This document shows positions 1 to 9,242 of a stretch of 64,000 nucleotides of DNA, in pieces. The DNA is taken from positions 5,084,001-5,148,000 of the forward strand of contig NZ_AP022619.1 of assembly GCF_010731655.1 (NCBI RefSeq), given 5' to 3'. The stretch is from Mycobacterium paraseoulense (lineage in GTDB: Bacteria > Actinomycetota > Actinomycetes > Mycobacteriales > Mycobacteriaceae). The position numbers were made by a program, and so were the translations under genes. The stretch's first letter is position 1, and every line of letters starts with the position of its first letter. Under the pieces are notes generated by a model. The model was given only the letters and a program-made list of their open reading frames with translations, was not told the DNA's origin and did not search any database.

Positions 1-61
1 CGAGCGTCAGGCCGGGCGCGGGCAGCGTGGTTACCACGTCGTCAAACAGAACGGCGGTCAT
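1..61 (-). CDS. N-terminal fragment of an unidentified leftward gene
   Basis: An ATG at 61-59 on the minus strand opens a frame that runs off the left edge, so only about 20 codons are visible (beginning MTAVLFDDVV). It is preceded by a good Shine-Dalgarno sequence (AAGGAGAG, about 5 nt before the ATG), which makes the start credible. The visible peptide is too short to assign to a family. It lies divergently from glmS behind a paired palindrome that may be its operator. Confidence 0.55.
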   Translation of the reverse strand, partial: MTAVLFDDVVTTLPAPGLTL

Positions 62-674
62 GATCTCTCCTTGAAGAAGGGGTGCAAAATTTCGGATTAA
101 CAGTTACTAACGGTTATCTATCCGGCGGCTTACGCACTGCTTTCCCATTAATGTCTGAGGCAAATTATTTGCAGCGCGCCAAACGCGATTTTCGGATAGC
201 TACTCCATCATCATTGATGTGTGCATAAAGGGGGCATTCTCACGAGGATGCGATTGTGCTCTGCGCATTTACGCTGGTAAAACGGTTATTTCGCCAGGCA
301 GTGATGATCAGGCGGGCGTCAACAAGCTGTCCTTTCTGGTGGCTTCAGCGGTTGCCGGTGGTAGCCGATTCCAGAATTCTAAGTGGGCAAATCGCTAGAG
401 CGATGACGCAAACGAAAACGCCACAAATACATCAGGTGAAAAGCGTTTCGACCGTTTATGAAGGCGATGTAGAGAGAATGGTGATCGGGCCGACGGTGGG
501 AAGCCGGCTGGTTTGGTCCACCACGCCGTACCGGCCCGGCGGCTCAGCGACGGCTGTGGGCGGGGCGGGAGACAGACTCCACCGCCCGGCAACCATGCCT
601 TCGGTGCAGGTGGGCGGCCTAACCATGACCGCGGAGTGCGGGGTTGGGGGTCCACCTGCACTACCCTGGTTCGA
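62..674. other. 613-bp intergenic region upstream of glmS
   Basis: No convincing gene is seen. The first ~420 bp are clearly richer in A+T than the flanking genes and carry the paired palindrome at 98-116. The last ~190 bp are GC-rich and contain complementary stretches (for example GGTGG near 496 with CCACC near 519, and GGGCGG near 560 with CCGCCC near 583), compatible with a structured 5' leader for glmS. I could not match it to a known riboswitch. The ORFs through it lack a plausible start and have no recognisable domain. Confidence 0.5.
98..116. promoter_or_regulatory. Paired palindrome, candidate operator
   Basis: Two copies of the 9-bp palindrome TAACNGTTA (TAACAGTTA and TAACGGTTA) are separated by one base, so the 19-bp block is itself almost symmetrical. 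It lies 36 bp upstream of the leftward start codon at 61 in AT-rich DNA. This architecture is typical of TetR-type or similar dimeric repressor sites. No regulator gene is visible in the window for it, so the assignment is by position and symmetry only. Confidence 0.4.
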
Positions 675-2540
675 ATGTGCGGAATCGTCGGCTACGTCGG
701 GCAGCAGCCTGCCTGCAAGGTCGTCATGGATGCGCTGCGCCGGATGGAGTACCGCGGCTACGACTCGTCGGGCATCGCACTGGTCAACGGTGCCGGGACG
801 CTCACCGTGTGCCGCCGCGCCGGCCGGCTGGCCAACCTCGAGGAAGCGGTCGCGCAGATGCCGCCGGAGTCGCTGGGCGGCACCACCGGCCTGGGCCACA
901 CCCGCTGGGCTACCCACGGGCGCCCCACCGACCGCAACGCGCACCCGCACCGCGACGCCGCCGGCAAGATCGCCGTCGTCCACAACGGGATCATCGAGAA
1001 CTACCCGAGCCTGCGCCACGAGCTGGAGGCCTACGGCGTGGAATTCACCAGCGACACCGACACCGAGGTGGCGGTGCACCTGGTGGCCCAGGCCTACCGG
1101 CACGGCGCGACCGCCGGCGACTTCGCCGCCTCGGTGCTGGCCGTGCTGCGCCGGCTGGAGGGCCACTTCACCCTGGTGTTCACCAACGCCGACGAGCCCG
1201 GCACCATCGTGGCCGCGCGCCGCTCCACCCCGCTGGTGCTGGGGATCGGCGACGGCGAGATGTTCGTCGGCTCCGACGTCGCCGCGTTCATCCCGCACAC
1301 CCGCGACGCCATCGAACTGGGCCAGGATCAGGCGGTGGTGCTCACCGCGGACGGCTACCGCATCACCGACTTCGACGGGAACGCGGACGTCGAGTACCGC
1401 GAGTTTCACATCGACTGGGACCTGGCCGCCGCGGAAAAGGGCGGCTACGAGTACTTCATGCTCAAGGAGATCGCCGAGCAGCCCGCCGCGGTGGCCGACA
1501 CCCTGCTCGGGCACTTCGTCGACGGCCGGATCGTGCTCGACGAGCAGCGGCTCTCCGACCAAGAGCTGCGCGAGATCGACAAGGTGTTCGTGGTCGCCTG
1601 CGGCACCGCGTATCACTCGGGGCTGCTCGCCAAATACGCCATCGAACACTGGACCCGGCTGCCGGTGGAGGTGGAGCTGGCCAGCGAATTCCGCTACCGG
1701 GACCCGGTGCTGGACCGCAGCACGCTGGTGGTCGCCATCTCGCAGTCCGGGGAGACCGCCGACACGCTCGAAGCCGTCCGGCACGCCAAGGAGCAGAAGG
1801 CCAAGGTGCTGGCCATCTGCAACACCAACGGCTCTCAGATCCCGCGCGAATGCGACGCCGTGCTCTACACCCGCGCCGGGCCCGAGATCGGCGTCGCCTC
1901 GACGAAGACGTTCCTCGCCCAGATCACCGCCAACTACCTGGTGGGCCTGGCGCTGGCCCAGGCCCGCGGCACGAAGTACCCCGACGAGGTCGAGCGGGAG
2001 TACCAGGAGCTGGAGGCCATGCCGGACCTGGTCGCGCGGGTGCTCGCGATGATCGAGCCGGTGGCCGCGCTGGCATATCGATTTGCCACATCCTCGACCG
2101 TGTTGTTCCTGGGGCGCCACGTCGGTTATCCGGTGGCGCTGGAGGGCGCGCTGAAGCTCAAGGAACTGGCCTACATGCACGCCGAGGGGTTCGCCGCCGG
2201 CGAGCTCAAGCACGGCCCCATCGCGCTGATCGAGGACGACCTGCCGGTCATCGTCGTCATGCCCTCGCCCAAGGGGCAGGCCACGCTGCACGCCAAGCTG
2301 CTGTCCAACATCCGCGAGATCCAGGCCCGCGGCGCGATCACGATCGTGATCGCCGAGGAAGGCGACGACACCGTGCGGCCCTACGCCGACCACCTGATCG
2401 AAATCCCTGCGGTGTCAACGCTTCTGCAGCCACTGCTGTCGACGATCCCGCTGCAGGTGTTCGCCGCGTCGGTTGCCCAGGCCCGCGGCTACGACGTCGA
2501 CAAGCCGCGGAACCTCGCCAAGTCCGTCACCGTGGAATAG
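675..2540 (+). CDS. glmS: Glutamine--fructose-6-phosphate aminotransferase
   Basis: GlmS makes glucosamine-6-phosphate from fructose-6-phosphate and glutamine, the first step toward UDP-GlcNAc and peptidoglycan. The 621-residue product starts MCGIVGYV, with the N-terminal nucleophile Cys exposed after Met removal. The N-terminal glutaminase domain (about 1-240, HTRWATHG motif) is followed by two SIS sugar-isomerase domains (SQSGETADT motif, C-terminal STLLQPLLSTIPLQ region). It closely matches M. tuberculosis GlmS (624 aa). The start is fixed by the obligatory Cys2; the longer open frame upstream is not coding. No strong Shine-Dalgarno is visible. It is followed after 89 bp by the DUF4436 genes. 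Confidence 0.97.
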   Translation: MCGIVGYVGQQPACKVVMDALRRMEYRGYDSSGIALVNGAGTLTVCRRAGRLANLEEAVAQMPPESLGGTTGLGHTRWATHGRPTDRNAHPHRDAAGKIAVVHNGIIENYPSLRHELEAYGVEFTSDTDTEVAVHLVAQAYRHGATAGDFAASVLAVLRRLEGHFTLVFTNADEPGTIVAARRSTPLVLGIGDGEMFVGSDVAAFIPHTRDAIELGQDQAVVLTADGYRITDFDGNADVEYREFHIDWDLAAAEKGGYEYFMLKEIAEQPAAVADTLLGHFVDGRIVLDEQRLSDQELREIDKVFVVACGTAYHSGLLAKYAIEHWTRLPVEVELASEFRYRDPVLDRSTLVVAISQSGETADTLEAVRHAKEQKAKVLAICNTNGSQIPRECDAVLYTRAGPEIGVASTKTFLAQITANYLVGLALAQARGTKYPDEVEREYQELEAMPDLVARVLAMIEPVAALAYRFATSSTVLFLGRHVGYPVALEGALKLKELAYMHAEGFAAGELKHGPIALIEDDLPVIVVMPSPKGQATLHAKLLSNIREIQARGAITIVIAEEGDDTVRPYADHLIEIPAVSTLLQPLLSTIPLQVFAASVAQARGYDVDKPRNLAKSVTVE

Positions 2541-2629
2541 GTAACCCCGCTTCGGCCGTATCGCCGCGAGATGCGCTTAGCTCCGCTAGATTTCCCTGGG
2601 AAATATCGATTCCAGGGGGTAGGAGCAGC

Positions 2630-3520
2630 ATGCGGTCGGCCGTTCAAAGATTCGCCGCAGTGGGTTTCATCGTCCTCATCGCCGGGACCTACGTCGCATT
2701 GATCGGGCTCTACCAGAACACGGTCGAAGGATCGTCGGCCGGCACGCTGAGCGACAATGCGGAAACGGCCAGCCAGAGCATGGCGACGTTGACCGTGGAA
2801 GAGATGCAGTCGAACTACAGCGCGGTGGTTGCCAACGTGGCGGTCGCGCCCGGACCCGCGCTGTTGGATCCGGTCACCCACCGTCTCAAGGAAGATCTCA
2901 TGCTGCGCGTCAGGTCTTCGGCCCAGCCCAGTCGGCGCGACTACACGAAAGGCATGCTGCCCGGCGTCTTTCCGCTCCCACTGACCATCGCGGGTCATGT
3001 CGAACGTTGGCCGTTCGACAACTACACCTCGGGACCGATCGAGGTGCAGCTGTTCCACGGTGCCGATACGACGAAACCGCCCGAACTCATCCCGGTGCGA
3101 CTCATCGACCACCTCCCCGGATTCAAGGTGTCCGCGACCAAGATCGCCGGCCACGAGGGGTACCGACTGAGCGTGCGCCGCGCGCTGAGTACCGCGGTCT
3201 TCGGCATCGTCATTTGCGGCGTGCTCATCGCCATCGCCGGCCTCGGGCTGTTCGTGGCGATTCAAACGATGCGTGACCGGCGAAAGTTTCAGCCTCCGAT
3301 GACGACCTGGTACGCGGCGATGCTTTTCGCGGTGGTTCCGCTGCGCAACGCGCTTCCGGGCTCGCCCCCGTTCGGGGCGTGGATCGATGTGACCATCGTG
3401 CTCTGGGTGATCGTCGCGTTGGTGATAGCGATGCTGCTCTACATCGTGTGCTGGTGGCGGCATCTGAGACCTGAGGTGGTTGCCCCGCCGGCGGATCCGG
3501 TCCCGGCGCCATCGGGCTGA
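2630..3520 (+). CDS. DUF4436 membrane protein, copy 1
   Basis: 296 residues, the first of three adjacent paralogues resembling the single Rv3435c of M. tuberculosis (284 aa). An N-terminal membrane segment (about 9-28) is followed by a ~150-residue probably extracytoplasmic domain with a SNYSAVVANV motif, then three C-terminal membrane segments around the conserved block FQPPMTTWYAAMLFAVVP. The start follows AGGAG 4 nt upstream. Function unknown; the topology suggests a sensor or transport accessory but nothing catalytic is evident. Confidence 0.85.
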   Translation: MRSAVQRFAAVGFIVLIAGTYVALIGLYQNTVEGSSAGTLSDNAETASQSMATLTVEEMQSNYSAVVANVAVAPGPALLDPVTHRLKEDLMLRVRSSAQPSRRDYTKGMLPGVFPLPLTIAGHVERWPFDNYTSGPIEVQLFHGADTTKPPELIPVRLIDHLPGFKVSATKIAGHEGYRLSVRRALSTAVFGIVICGVLIAIAGLGLFVAIQTMRDRRKFQPPMTTWYAAMLFAVVPLRNALPGSPPFGAWIDVTIVLWVIVALVIAMLLYIVCWWRHLRPEVVAPPADPVPAPSG

Positions 3521-3637
3521 CGTGGGGTCGAATTCCTTTCGTTTCAAGGTGTTTCCGGCGGCAGTTCAACTACATTGCCCATGGGCAGGTATTTGGCGTC
3601 AGGTGGCCGCGGAGGCCACGCAGGGCAGGGGGCCGTC

Positions 3638-4495
3638 GTGAGATTCGGGATCATCGCTCTGATCGTGGGCGTCGTCGGCACGTACGTCGCCTCGGTCGCG
3701 TTATACGCCCACAGCGGGGGTCACCACCACCGCGAAGCCCCGGCCGCGGGTGACCGGAGCGCCGCCACGCTGGTCATCGAGGACATTCAGTCGAACTACA
3801 GCGTGCTGATGGCCAACCTGACCATCTCGCCCGGATCGGCCCTGCTGGATCCGCAAACCCAGCACCTCAACCAAGACCTCAGCCTCCGAGTGCGATCCGT
3901 GGCAACACCGACCCGCCGCACGTGGACGGCGGGCATGCTGCCCGGCGTCTTCCCGGTCCCCCTGACCATCGCGGGTGACATCGAGAACTGGCCCTTCGAC
4001 CACTACGGTTCCGGGCCGATCGAGATCGAGCTCATGCACGGCCCCGGGAACGTCCCCGAACGCGTGCCGGTGACCTTCGTCAACCATCTCTCCGGTTGGC
4101 AGGTGTCCGCCGACGGGACCGGCCCCTACCGGGTGAGCGTGCACCGCTCGCTCAGCGCGGCCGCGTTCGGCATCGTCATTTGCGGCGTACTCGTCGCCAT
4201 CGCCGGCCTGGGACTCTTCGTTGCCGTCCAGACGCTGCGCGATCGGCGGAAGTTTCAGCCGCCGATGACGACGTGGTACGCGGCGATGCTTTTCGCGGTG
4301 GTGCCGCTGCGCAACGCGCTTCCAGGTTCGCCGCCATTCGGCGGCTGGATCGACATCACACTGGTCTTGTGGGTGCTCGTTGTCTTGGTGGTGTCCATGC
4401 TGCTCTACATTGCCTGCTGGTGGCGCCATCTGAGGCCTGAGGTTGTTGCGGCGCCGGCGAATCCGGCGCCGTCGAGCACCGCCGGCCGCTCATAG
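3638..4495 (+). CDS. DUF4436 membrane protein, copy 2
   Basis: 285 residues from a GTG start chosen because the N-terminus (VRFGIIALIV) then aligns with copy 3 (MRFAVVGLIV), the length equals that of Rv3435c, and a purine-rich AGGGCAGGGGG lies just upstream. An ATG at 3575 is in frame but would add 21 unmatched residues. Same layout as copy 1: one N-terminal membrane helix, an external domain and three C-terminal helices. A His-rich patch (HSGGHHHREA) follows the first helix. It lies 117 bp after copy 1 and 22 bp before copy 3. Confidence 0.83.
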   Translation: MRFGIIALIVGVVGTYVASVALYAHSGGHHHREAPAAGDRSAATLVIEDIQSNYSVLMANLTISPGSALLDPQTQHLNQDLSLRVRSVATPTRRTWTAGMLPGVFPVPLTIAGDIENWPFDHYGSGPIEIELMHGPGNVPERVPVTFVNHLSGWQVSADGTGPYRVSVHRSLSAAAFGIVICGVLVAIAGLGLFVAVQTLRDRRKFQPPMTTWYAAMLFAVVPLRNALPGSPPFGGWIDITLVLWVLVVLVVSMLLYIACWWRHLRPEVVAAPANPAPSSTAGRS

Positions 4496-4517
4496 TCGGG
4501 GCAACGGGGCAACGGTC

Positions 4518-5366
4518 ATGAGGTTCGCCGTCGTAGGTCTCATCGTGTCCTTCGTTGCGGCATACGTCGCGTCGGTTGCGCTGTACGCCCAAAGCCGCAC
4601 GGCGCACCATCGGACGGAAGTCCCGGCCGCGGGGGCCGCGAGTGTGGCGACGTTTTCGGTCGAAGACATTCAGTCGAATTACAGCGTCCTCGTTGTCAAT
4701 TTGGCGATTTCACCCGGATCGGCGCTGCTGGATCCGCAGACCCAGCACCTCAACGAAGACCTCAGCCTCTGGGTCAGGTCCGCGGCGTCGCCCACCCGCC
4801 GCACCTGGACGAAAGGCATGCTGCCCGGAGTGTTTCCCGTCCCGGTGACCATTGCGGGCGAAATCGAACGGTGGCCCTTCGATCGCTACGACTCGGGGCC
4901 GATCGAGGTGGAACTTCTGCACGGTGGCGAAGGTGGCGTCCCCGAGCGTTTGCCCGCCACGTTCGTCAATCACCTTCCCGGCTGGCAGGTCGCCGCCAGT
5001 AACGGCGGCGGGCTCGGTCCCTACCGAGTGACGCTGCAGCGGTCCCTGAGCGCGGCGGCGTTCGGCATCGTCATCTGCGGTGTGCTCATCACCATTGCCG
5101 CGCTCGGCCTGTTTGTCGCGGTCCAGACCCTCCGTGACCGGCGAAAGTTTCAGCCCCCGATGACGACGTGGTATGCGGCGATGCTTTTCGCGGTGGTGCC
5201 GTTGCGCAACGCGCTACCAGGGTCACCGCCGTTCGGCGGCTGGATCGACATCACCATCGTCCTCTGGGTGCTCGTCGTGTTGGTGATAGCGATGCTGCTC
5301 TACATCGCCTGCTGGTGGCGGCATTTGCGGCCAGACGCCCAACAGCCCGGCGCGCCCGCTCCGTAA
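4518..5366 (+). CDS. DUF4436 membrane protein, copy 3
   Basis: 282 residues with the same fold outline as copies 1 and 2. Copies 2 and 3 are the closer pair (shared SALLDPQTQHLN and RTWT-GMLPGVFPVP blocks), while copy 1 is more divergent. The C-terminal block FQPPMTTWYAAMLFAVVP is identical in all three and nearly identical at DNA level, consistent with recent duplication or gene conversion. It is followed 38 bp later by the rhomboid-like gene and is probably cotranscribed with it. Function unknown. Confidence 0.83.
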   Translation: MRFAVVGLIVSFVAAYVASVALYAQSRTAHHRTEVPAAGAASVATFSVEDIQSNYSVLVVNLAISPGSALLDPQTQHLNEDLSLWVRSAASPTRRTWTKGMLPGVFPVPVTIAGEIERWPFDRYDSGPIEVELLHGGEGGVPERLPATFVNHLPGWQVAASNGGGLGPYRVTLQRSLSAAAFGIVICGVLITIAALGLFVAVQTLRDRRKFQPPMTTWYAAMLFAVVPLRNALPGSPPFGGWIDITIVLWVLVVLVIAMLLYIACWWRHLRPDAQQPGAPAP

Positions 5367-5404
5367 GTGCGGCGGCGCAGCGACCAGCGTGCAAAGGTGA
5401 TGAC

Positions 5405-6118
5405 GTGACGAATGCATCGGGGCGGTCCCGCCTGCGCAGCATGGGGCTCGTGGTCTGGCATTACGTCAGCAGCGCGCCGCTGACGTACGGCTGGTTGCTC
5501 GTCCTGTTCATCACGACGCTCATCCAGCACTGGCTGCCCCAGCGGCAACTGCACTCGATGCTGATGCACCATTCCACCAACATCCACGGGCTGGCGCGGG
5601 ACCCGCTCGACGTGCTGTTCTCCAGCCTGCTGTGGATCGACGGCGACAACCTGACCCCATACCTGATCCTGTTCTCGTTGTTCCTGGCCCCCGCCGAACA
5701 CTGGCTGGGCCAGTTGCGTTGGCTGACAGTGGGATTGAGCGCCCACATCCTGTCCACCTATTTCAGTGAGGGGCTGCTGTATTTCGCGATCGAAGAACAC
5801 GACGCCTCGGAGCGGCTGGTGCACGCCCGCGACATCGGCGTGAGCTACTTCCTGGTCGGGGTGATGGCGGTGCTGGCCTACCACATCGCGCGGCCGTGGC
5901 GTTGGGGCTACCTCGGCGTGCTGTTCATCATCTTCGGTTTCCCGTTGATCGCGATGGACCGGATCGAGCTGAACTTCACCGCGATCGGGCACTTCACCTC
6001 GATCCTCGTCGGGCTCTGCTTCTACCCCATGACGCGGCACCAGGACCCGCGGCAGCTGAGCCCGGCGCGCCTGCGGGCCATGTCGCGGCGGCGCCGCACG
6101 CCCGAGGCGTCGGCCTGA
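5405..6118 (+). CDS. Rhomboid-like multi-pass membrane protein
   Basis: 237 residues, the same length as remembered for Rv3434c of M. tuberculosis. Start GTG, preceded by AAAGGTGA. There are five to six hydrophobic segments and a basic C-terminal tail (RRRRTPEA). A serine in DIGVSYFLVG (S147) and a histidine in AIGHFTSILVG (H196) sit where the rhomboid Ser/His dyad would lie, but the GxSG signature is imperfect (GVSY). Proteolytic activity is therefore only a possibility. It lies between the DUF4436 cluster and nnr, in the same direction. Confidence 0.75.
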   Translation: MTNASGRSRLRSMGLVVWHYVSSAPLTYGWLLVLFITTLIQHWLPQRQLHSMLMHHSTNIHGLARDPLDVLFSSLLWIDGDNLTPYLILFSLFLAPAEHWLGQLRWLTVGLSAHILSTYFSEGLLYFAIEEHDASERLVHARDIGVSYFLVGVMAVLAYHIARPWRWGYLGVLFIIFGFPLIAMDRIELNFTAIGHFTSILVGLCFYPMTRHQDPRQLSPARLRAMSRRRRTPEASA

Positions 6119-6148
6119 GCGGTGCGGCCGCTGGCCCGTAGTGTGGCA

Positions 6149-7573
6149 ATGGTGCGGCACTACTACTCCGTAGACGCGATCCGCCAGGCCGAGGCGCCGC
6201 TGCTGGCCAGCCTTCCCGACGGGGCCCTGATGCGGCGCGCGGCCTTCGGGCTCGCCGCCGAGATCGTCGCCGAATTGCGGGCCCGCACCGGCGGGGTGGC
6301 CGGCCGCCGGGTGTGCGCGGTCGTCGGCTCGGGCGACAACGGTGGCGACGCGCTGTGGGCCGCCACCTTCGTGCGCCGCCGCGGCGCGGCCGCCGACGCG
6401 GTGCTGCTCAACCCGGAGCGCACCCACCGCAAGGGCCTGGCGGCCTTCACCAAGGCCGGCGGCCGCATCGTGGAGACCGTCTCGCCGACAACCGATCTCG
6501 TCATCGACGGGGTGGTCGGCATCTCCGGTTCCGGGCCGCTGCGCCCGGCTGCCGCCGAGGTGTTCGCCGCCGTCGACGACGCGGCGATCCCGGTGGTCGC
6601 CGTCGACATCCCCAGCGGCATCGACGTGGCGACCGGGGCGATCGCCGGCCCGGCGGTGCACGCCGTGCTGACCGTCACCTTCGGCGGGCTCAAGCCCGTG
6701 CACGCGCTCGCCGACTGCGGGCGGGTGAGGCTGATCGACATCGGGCTTGATTTGCCGAAGACGGACGTGCTGGGTTTCGAGGCCGCCGACGCGGCCGGAT
6801 GCTGGCCGGTGCCCGGGCCCCACGACGACAAATACACCCAGGGCGTGACGGGGGTGATGGCCGGATCGTCGACATATCCGGGCGCGGCCGTGCTGTGCAC
6901 CGGCGCCGCCGTTGCGGCGACCTCCGGCATGGTCCGCTACGCCGGCAGCGCGCACCGCGAGGTGCTCGCGCGCTGGCCGGAGGTCATCGCGTCACCCACC
7001 CCGGCGTCGGCAGGGCGGGTCCAATCCTGGGTCGTCGGGCCGGGATTGGGCACGGACGACGCCGGGGCCGCCGCGCTGTGGTTCGCGCTGGAGACCGACC
7101 TGCCGGTGATCGTGGACGCCGACGGGCTGACCATCCTGGCGGCGCACCCCGAGCTGGTCGCCAACCGCACCGCGCCCACGGTGCTGACCCCGCACGCCGG
7201 GGAATTCGCCCGGCTGGCGGGCAAACCCCCCGGGGACGACCGGGTGGGGGCGTGCCGCAAACTGGCCGACACCTTCGGCGCCACGGTGCTGCTCAAGGGG
7301 AACGTCACCGTGATCGCCGACCCGGGCGGCCCGGTGTACCTCAACCCGGCCGGGCAATCCTGGGCGGCCACCGCCGGCTCCGGCGACGTGCTGTCCGGGA
7401 TGATCGGCGCGCTGCTCGCGGCGGGCCTGCCCGCGGCCGAGGCGGCCGCCGCGGCGGCGTTCGTCCACGCGCGGGCGGCAGCCCTGTCGGCCGCCGACCC
7501 GGGCCCCGGTGACGCGCCCACGTCGTCGTCGCGCATCGTGCCCCACATCAGGGCCGCCCTGGCCGCCCTATAG
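6149..7573 (+). CDS. nnr: Bifunctional NAD(P)H-hydrate epimerase/dehydratase
   Basis: This enzyme repairs hydrated NAD(P)H. The N-terminal YjeF_N half (about 1-215, GSGDNGGDAL motif) epimerises R- and S-NAD(P)HX; the C-terminal ribokinase-like half (LTPHAGEFARL, then TAGSGDVLSGMIGALL) dehydrates S-NAD(P)HX with ADP/ATP. It closely matches Rv3433c. Starting at the GTG at 6152 gives 473 residues, the M. tuberculosis length; the ATG at 6149 adds one residue and is used here. It sits 15 bp before gadB. Confidence 0.93.
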   Translation: MVRHYYSVDAIRQAEAPLLASLPDGALMRRAAFGLAAEIVAELRARTGGVAGRRVCAVVGSGDNGGDALWAATFVRRRGAAADAVLLNPERTHRKGLAAFTKAGGRIVETVSPTTDLVIDGVVGISGSGPLRPAAAEVFAAVDDAAIPVVAVDIPSGIDVATGAIAGPAVHAVLTVTFGGLKPVHALADCGRVRLIDIGLDLPKTDVLGFEAADAAGCWPVPGPHDDKYTQGVTGVMAGSSTYPGAAVLCTGAAVAATSGMVRYAGSAHREVLARWPEVIASPTPASAGRVQSWVVGPGLGTDDAGAAALWFALETDLPVIVDADGLTILAAHPELVANRTAPTVLTPHAGEFARLAGKPPGDDRVGACRKLADTFGATVLLKGNVTVIADPGGPVYLNPAGQSWAATAGSGDVLSGMIGALLAAGLPAAEAAAAAAFVHARAAALSAADPGPGDAPTSSSRIVPHIRAALAAL

Positions 7574-7588
7574 GAAAGGAATTCCGCA

Positions 7589-8971
7589 GTGCCCCAACAT
7601 CCGTCCCTGCCCGCGCACTCGATCGCCCCCGCCTACACCGGCCGCCTGTTCACCGCGCCGGTCCCGGCGCTGCGGATGCCCGACGAGTCGATGGACCCCG
7701 AGGCCGCGTACCGCTTCATCCACGACGAGCTGATGCTCGATGGCAGCTCCCGGCTGAACCTGGCGACCTTCGTCACCACCTGGATGGATCCCGAGGCCGG
7801 GCGGCTGATGGCCGAGACGTTCGACAAGAACATGATCGACAAGGACGAGTACCCGGCGACCGCGGCGATCGAGCAGCGCTGCGTGTGCATGGTGGCCGAC
7901 CTGTTCCACGCCGACGACCTGGACGACGCTGACCCCTACAGTGCCTGCGGGGTGTCGACGATCGGCTCGAGCGAGGCGGTGATGCTGGGCGGGCTGGCGA
8001 TGAAGTGGCGCTGGCGGGCCAAGATCGGGAAGGGCTGGGAGGGCCGCAAGCCCAACCTGGTGATGGGCTCCAACGTCCAGGTGGTGTGGGAGAAGTTCTG
8101 CCGCTACTTCGATGTCGAGCCGCGCTATCTGCCGATGGAGGAGGGGCGCTACGTCATCACCCCCGAACAGGTCCTGGACGCCGTCGACGAGGACACCATC
8201 GGCGTGGTGGCGATCCTGGGCACCACCTACACCGGCGAACTGGAACCGGTCGCCGACATCTGCGCGGCGCTGGACAAGCTGGCGGCTGGCGGCGGGGTGG
8301 ACGTCCCGGTGCACGTCGACGCCGCCAGCGGCGGGTTCGTGGTGCCGTTCCTGCACCCCGAACTGAAGTGGGACTTCCGGCTGCCCCGGGTGGTGTCGAT
8401 CAACGTCAGCGGCCACAAATACGGGCTCACCTATCCCGGCGTCGGGTTCGTGGTGTGGCGCAGCAAGGAATACCTGCCCGAGGAGCTGGTCTTCCGCGTC
8501 AACTACCTCGGCGGCGACATGCCGACCTTCACGCTGAACTTCTCCCGCCCCGGCAACCAGGTGGTCGGCCAGTACTACAACTTCCTGCGGCTGGGCCGCG
8601 ACGGCTACACCAAGGTGATGCAGGCGCTGTCGGGCACGGCCCGCTGGCTGGCCGAGCAGCTGCGCGTCAGCGACCACTGCGAGCTGATCTCGGACGGTTC
8701 GGCGATCCCCGTGATCGCCTTCCGGCTGGCCAAGAACCGCGGGTACACCGAGTTCGACGTCTCCCACGAGCTGCGGGGTTACGGCTGGCAGGTGCCCGCC
8801 TACACCATGCCCGACAACGCCACCGACGTCTCGGTGCTGCGCATCGTGGTGCGGGAAGGCCTGTCCGCGGACCTGGCCCGCGCGCTGCACGACGACGCCG
8901 TCTCGGCGCTGACCTCGCTGGACAAGCTCAAGCCCGGCGGTCATTACGAAGCCCAGCACTTCGCGCACTGA
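7589..8971 (+). CDS. gadB: Glutamate decarboxylase
   Basis: PLP-dependent decarboxylation of glutamate to GABA. 460 residues, the family length and that of Rv3432c. The PLP lysine lies in SGHKYGLTYPG, and the upstream HVDAASGGF motif supplies the PLP-binding aspartate. GTG start behind AGGAAAGGA. In other bacteria the enzyme serves acid resistance or a GABA shunt; no antiporter (gadC) is adjacent here, so acid-resistance function is not implied. It follows nnr closely and is separated from alr by 271 bp in which no gene was recognised. Confidence 0.95.
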   Translation: MPQHPSLPAHSIAPAYTGRLFTAPVPALRMPDESMDPEAAYRFIHDELMLDGSSRLNLATFVTTWMDPEAGRLMAETFDKNMIDKDEYPATAAIEQRCVCMVADLFHADDLDDADPYSACGVSTIGSSEAVMLGGLAMKWRWRAKIGKGWEGRKPNLVMGSNVQVVWEKFCRYFDVEPRYLPMEEGRYVITPEQVLDAVDEDTIGVVAILGTTYTGELEPVADICAALDKLAAGGGVDVPVHVDAASGGFVVPFLHPELKWDFRLPRVVSINVSGHKYGLTYPGVGFVVWRSKEYLPEELVFRVNYLGGDMPTFTLNFSRPGNQVVGQYYNFLRLGRDGYTKVMQALSGTARWLAEQLRVSDHCELISDGSAIPVIAFRLAKNRGYTEFDVSHELRGYGWQVPAYTMPDNATDVSVLRIVVREGLSADLARALHDDAVSALTSLDKLKPGGHYEAQHFAH

Positions 8972-9242
8972 GCGGGCGGACTTCCGCCTGGCGCTCGGTC
9001 ACACACGCCACTTCCGTCCCGGCTCGCGAGGCGATGCCCGTGTTGCCCGCCTCACAGCGACAACGCGCCCGCGCCACCGCTGAAACGGCGGTTGGCCGCG
9101 CCGATTCCGCGCTTCGGCGCGCTGACGTCGTCGGTTGTCGCTCGGAGGTGGGCACACCGGTCCCGCCCCGGTGCGGCGTCGGGTGTGGCGAATGGGGCCA
9201 TTGCGACAAGGCCGGGCGGCGTGCCCGCCCGGTTCTGGGACA

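Noticed and set aside
480..674. Cobalamin or SAM riboswitch, or a glmS ribozyme, before glmS
   Set aside because: Short stretches (GGGAAGCCGG, CCGGCAACC) recall riboswitch boxes, but the conserved core order is not present and no ribozyme core was seen.
456..2393. A 645-codon leftward frame opposite glmS
   Set aside because: High-GC shadow ORF; the plus strand carries an unmistakable GlmS.
644..3520. A continuous rightward frame spanning glmS and the first DUF4436 gene, suggesting a fusion protein
   Set aside because: glmS is coded in another frame over 675-2540; the overlapping part of this frame is Arg/Pro-rich shadow, and only the segment from 2630 matches a family.
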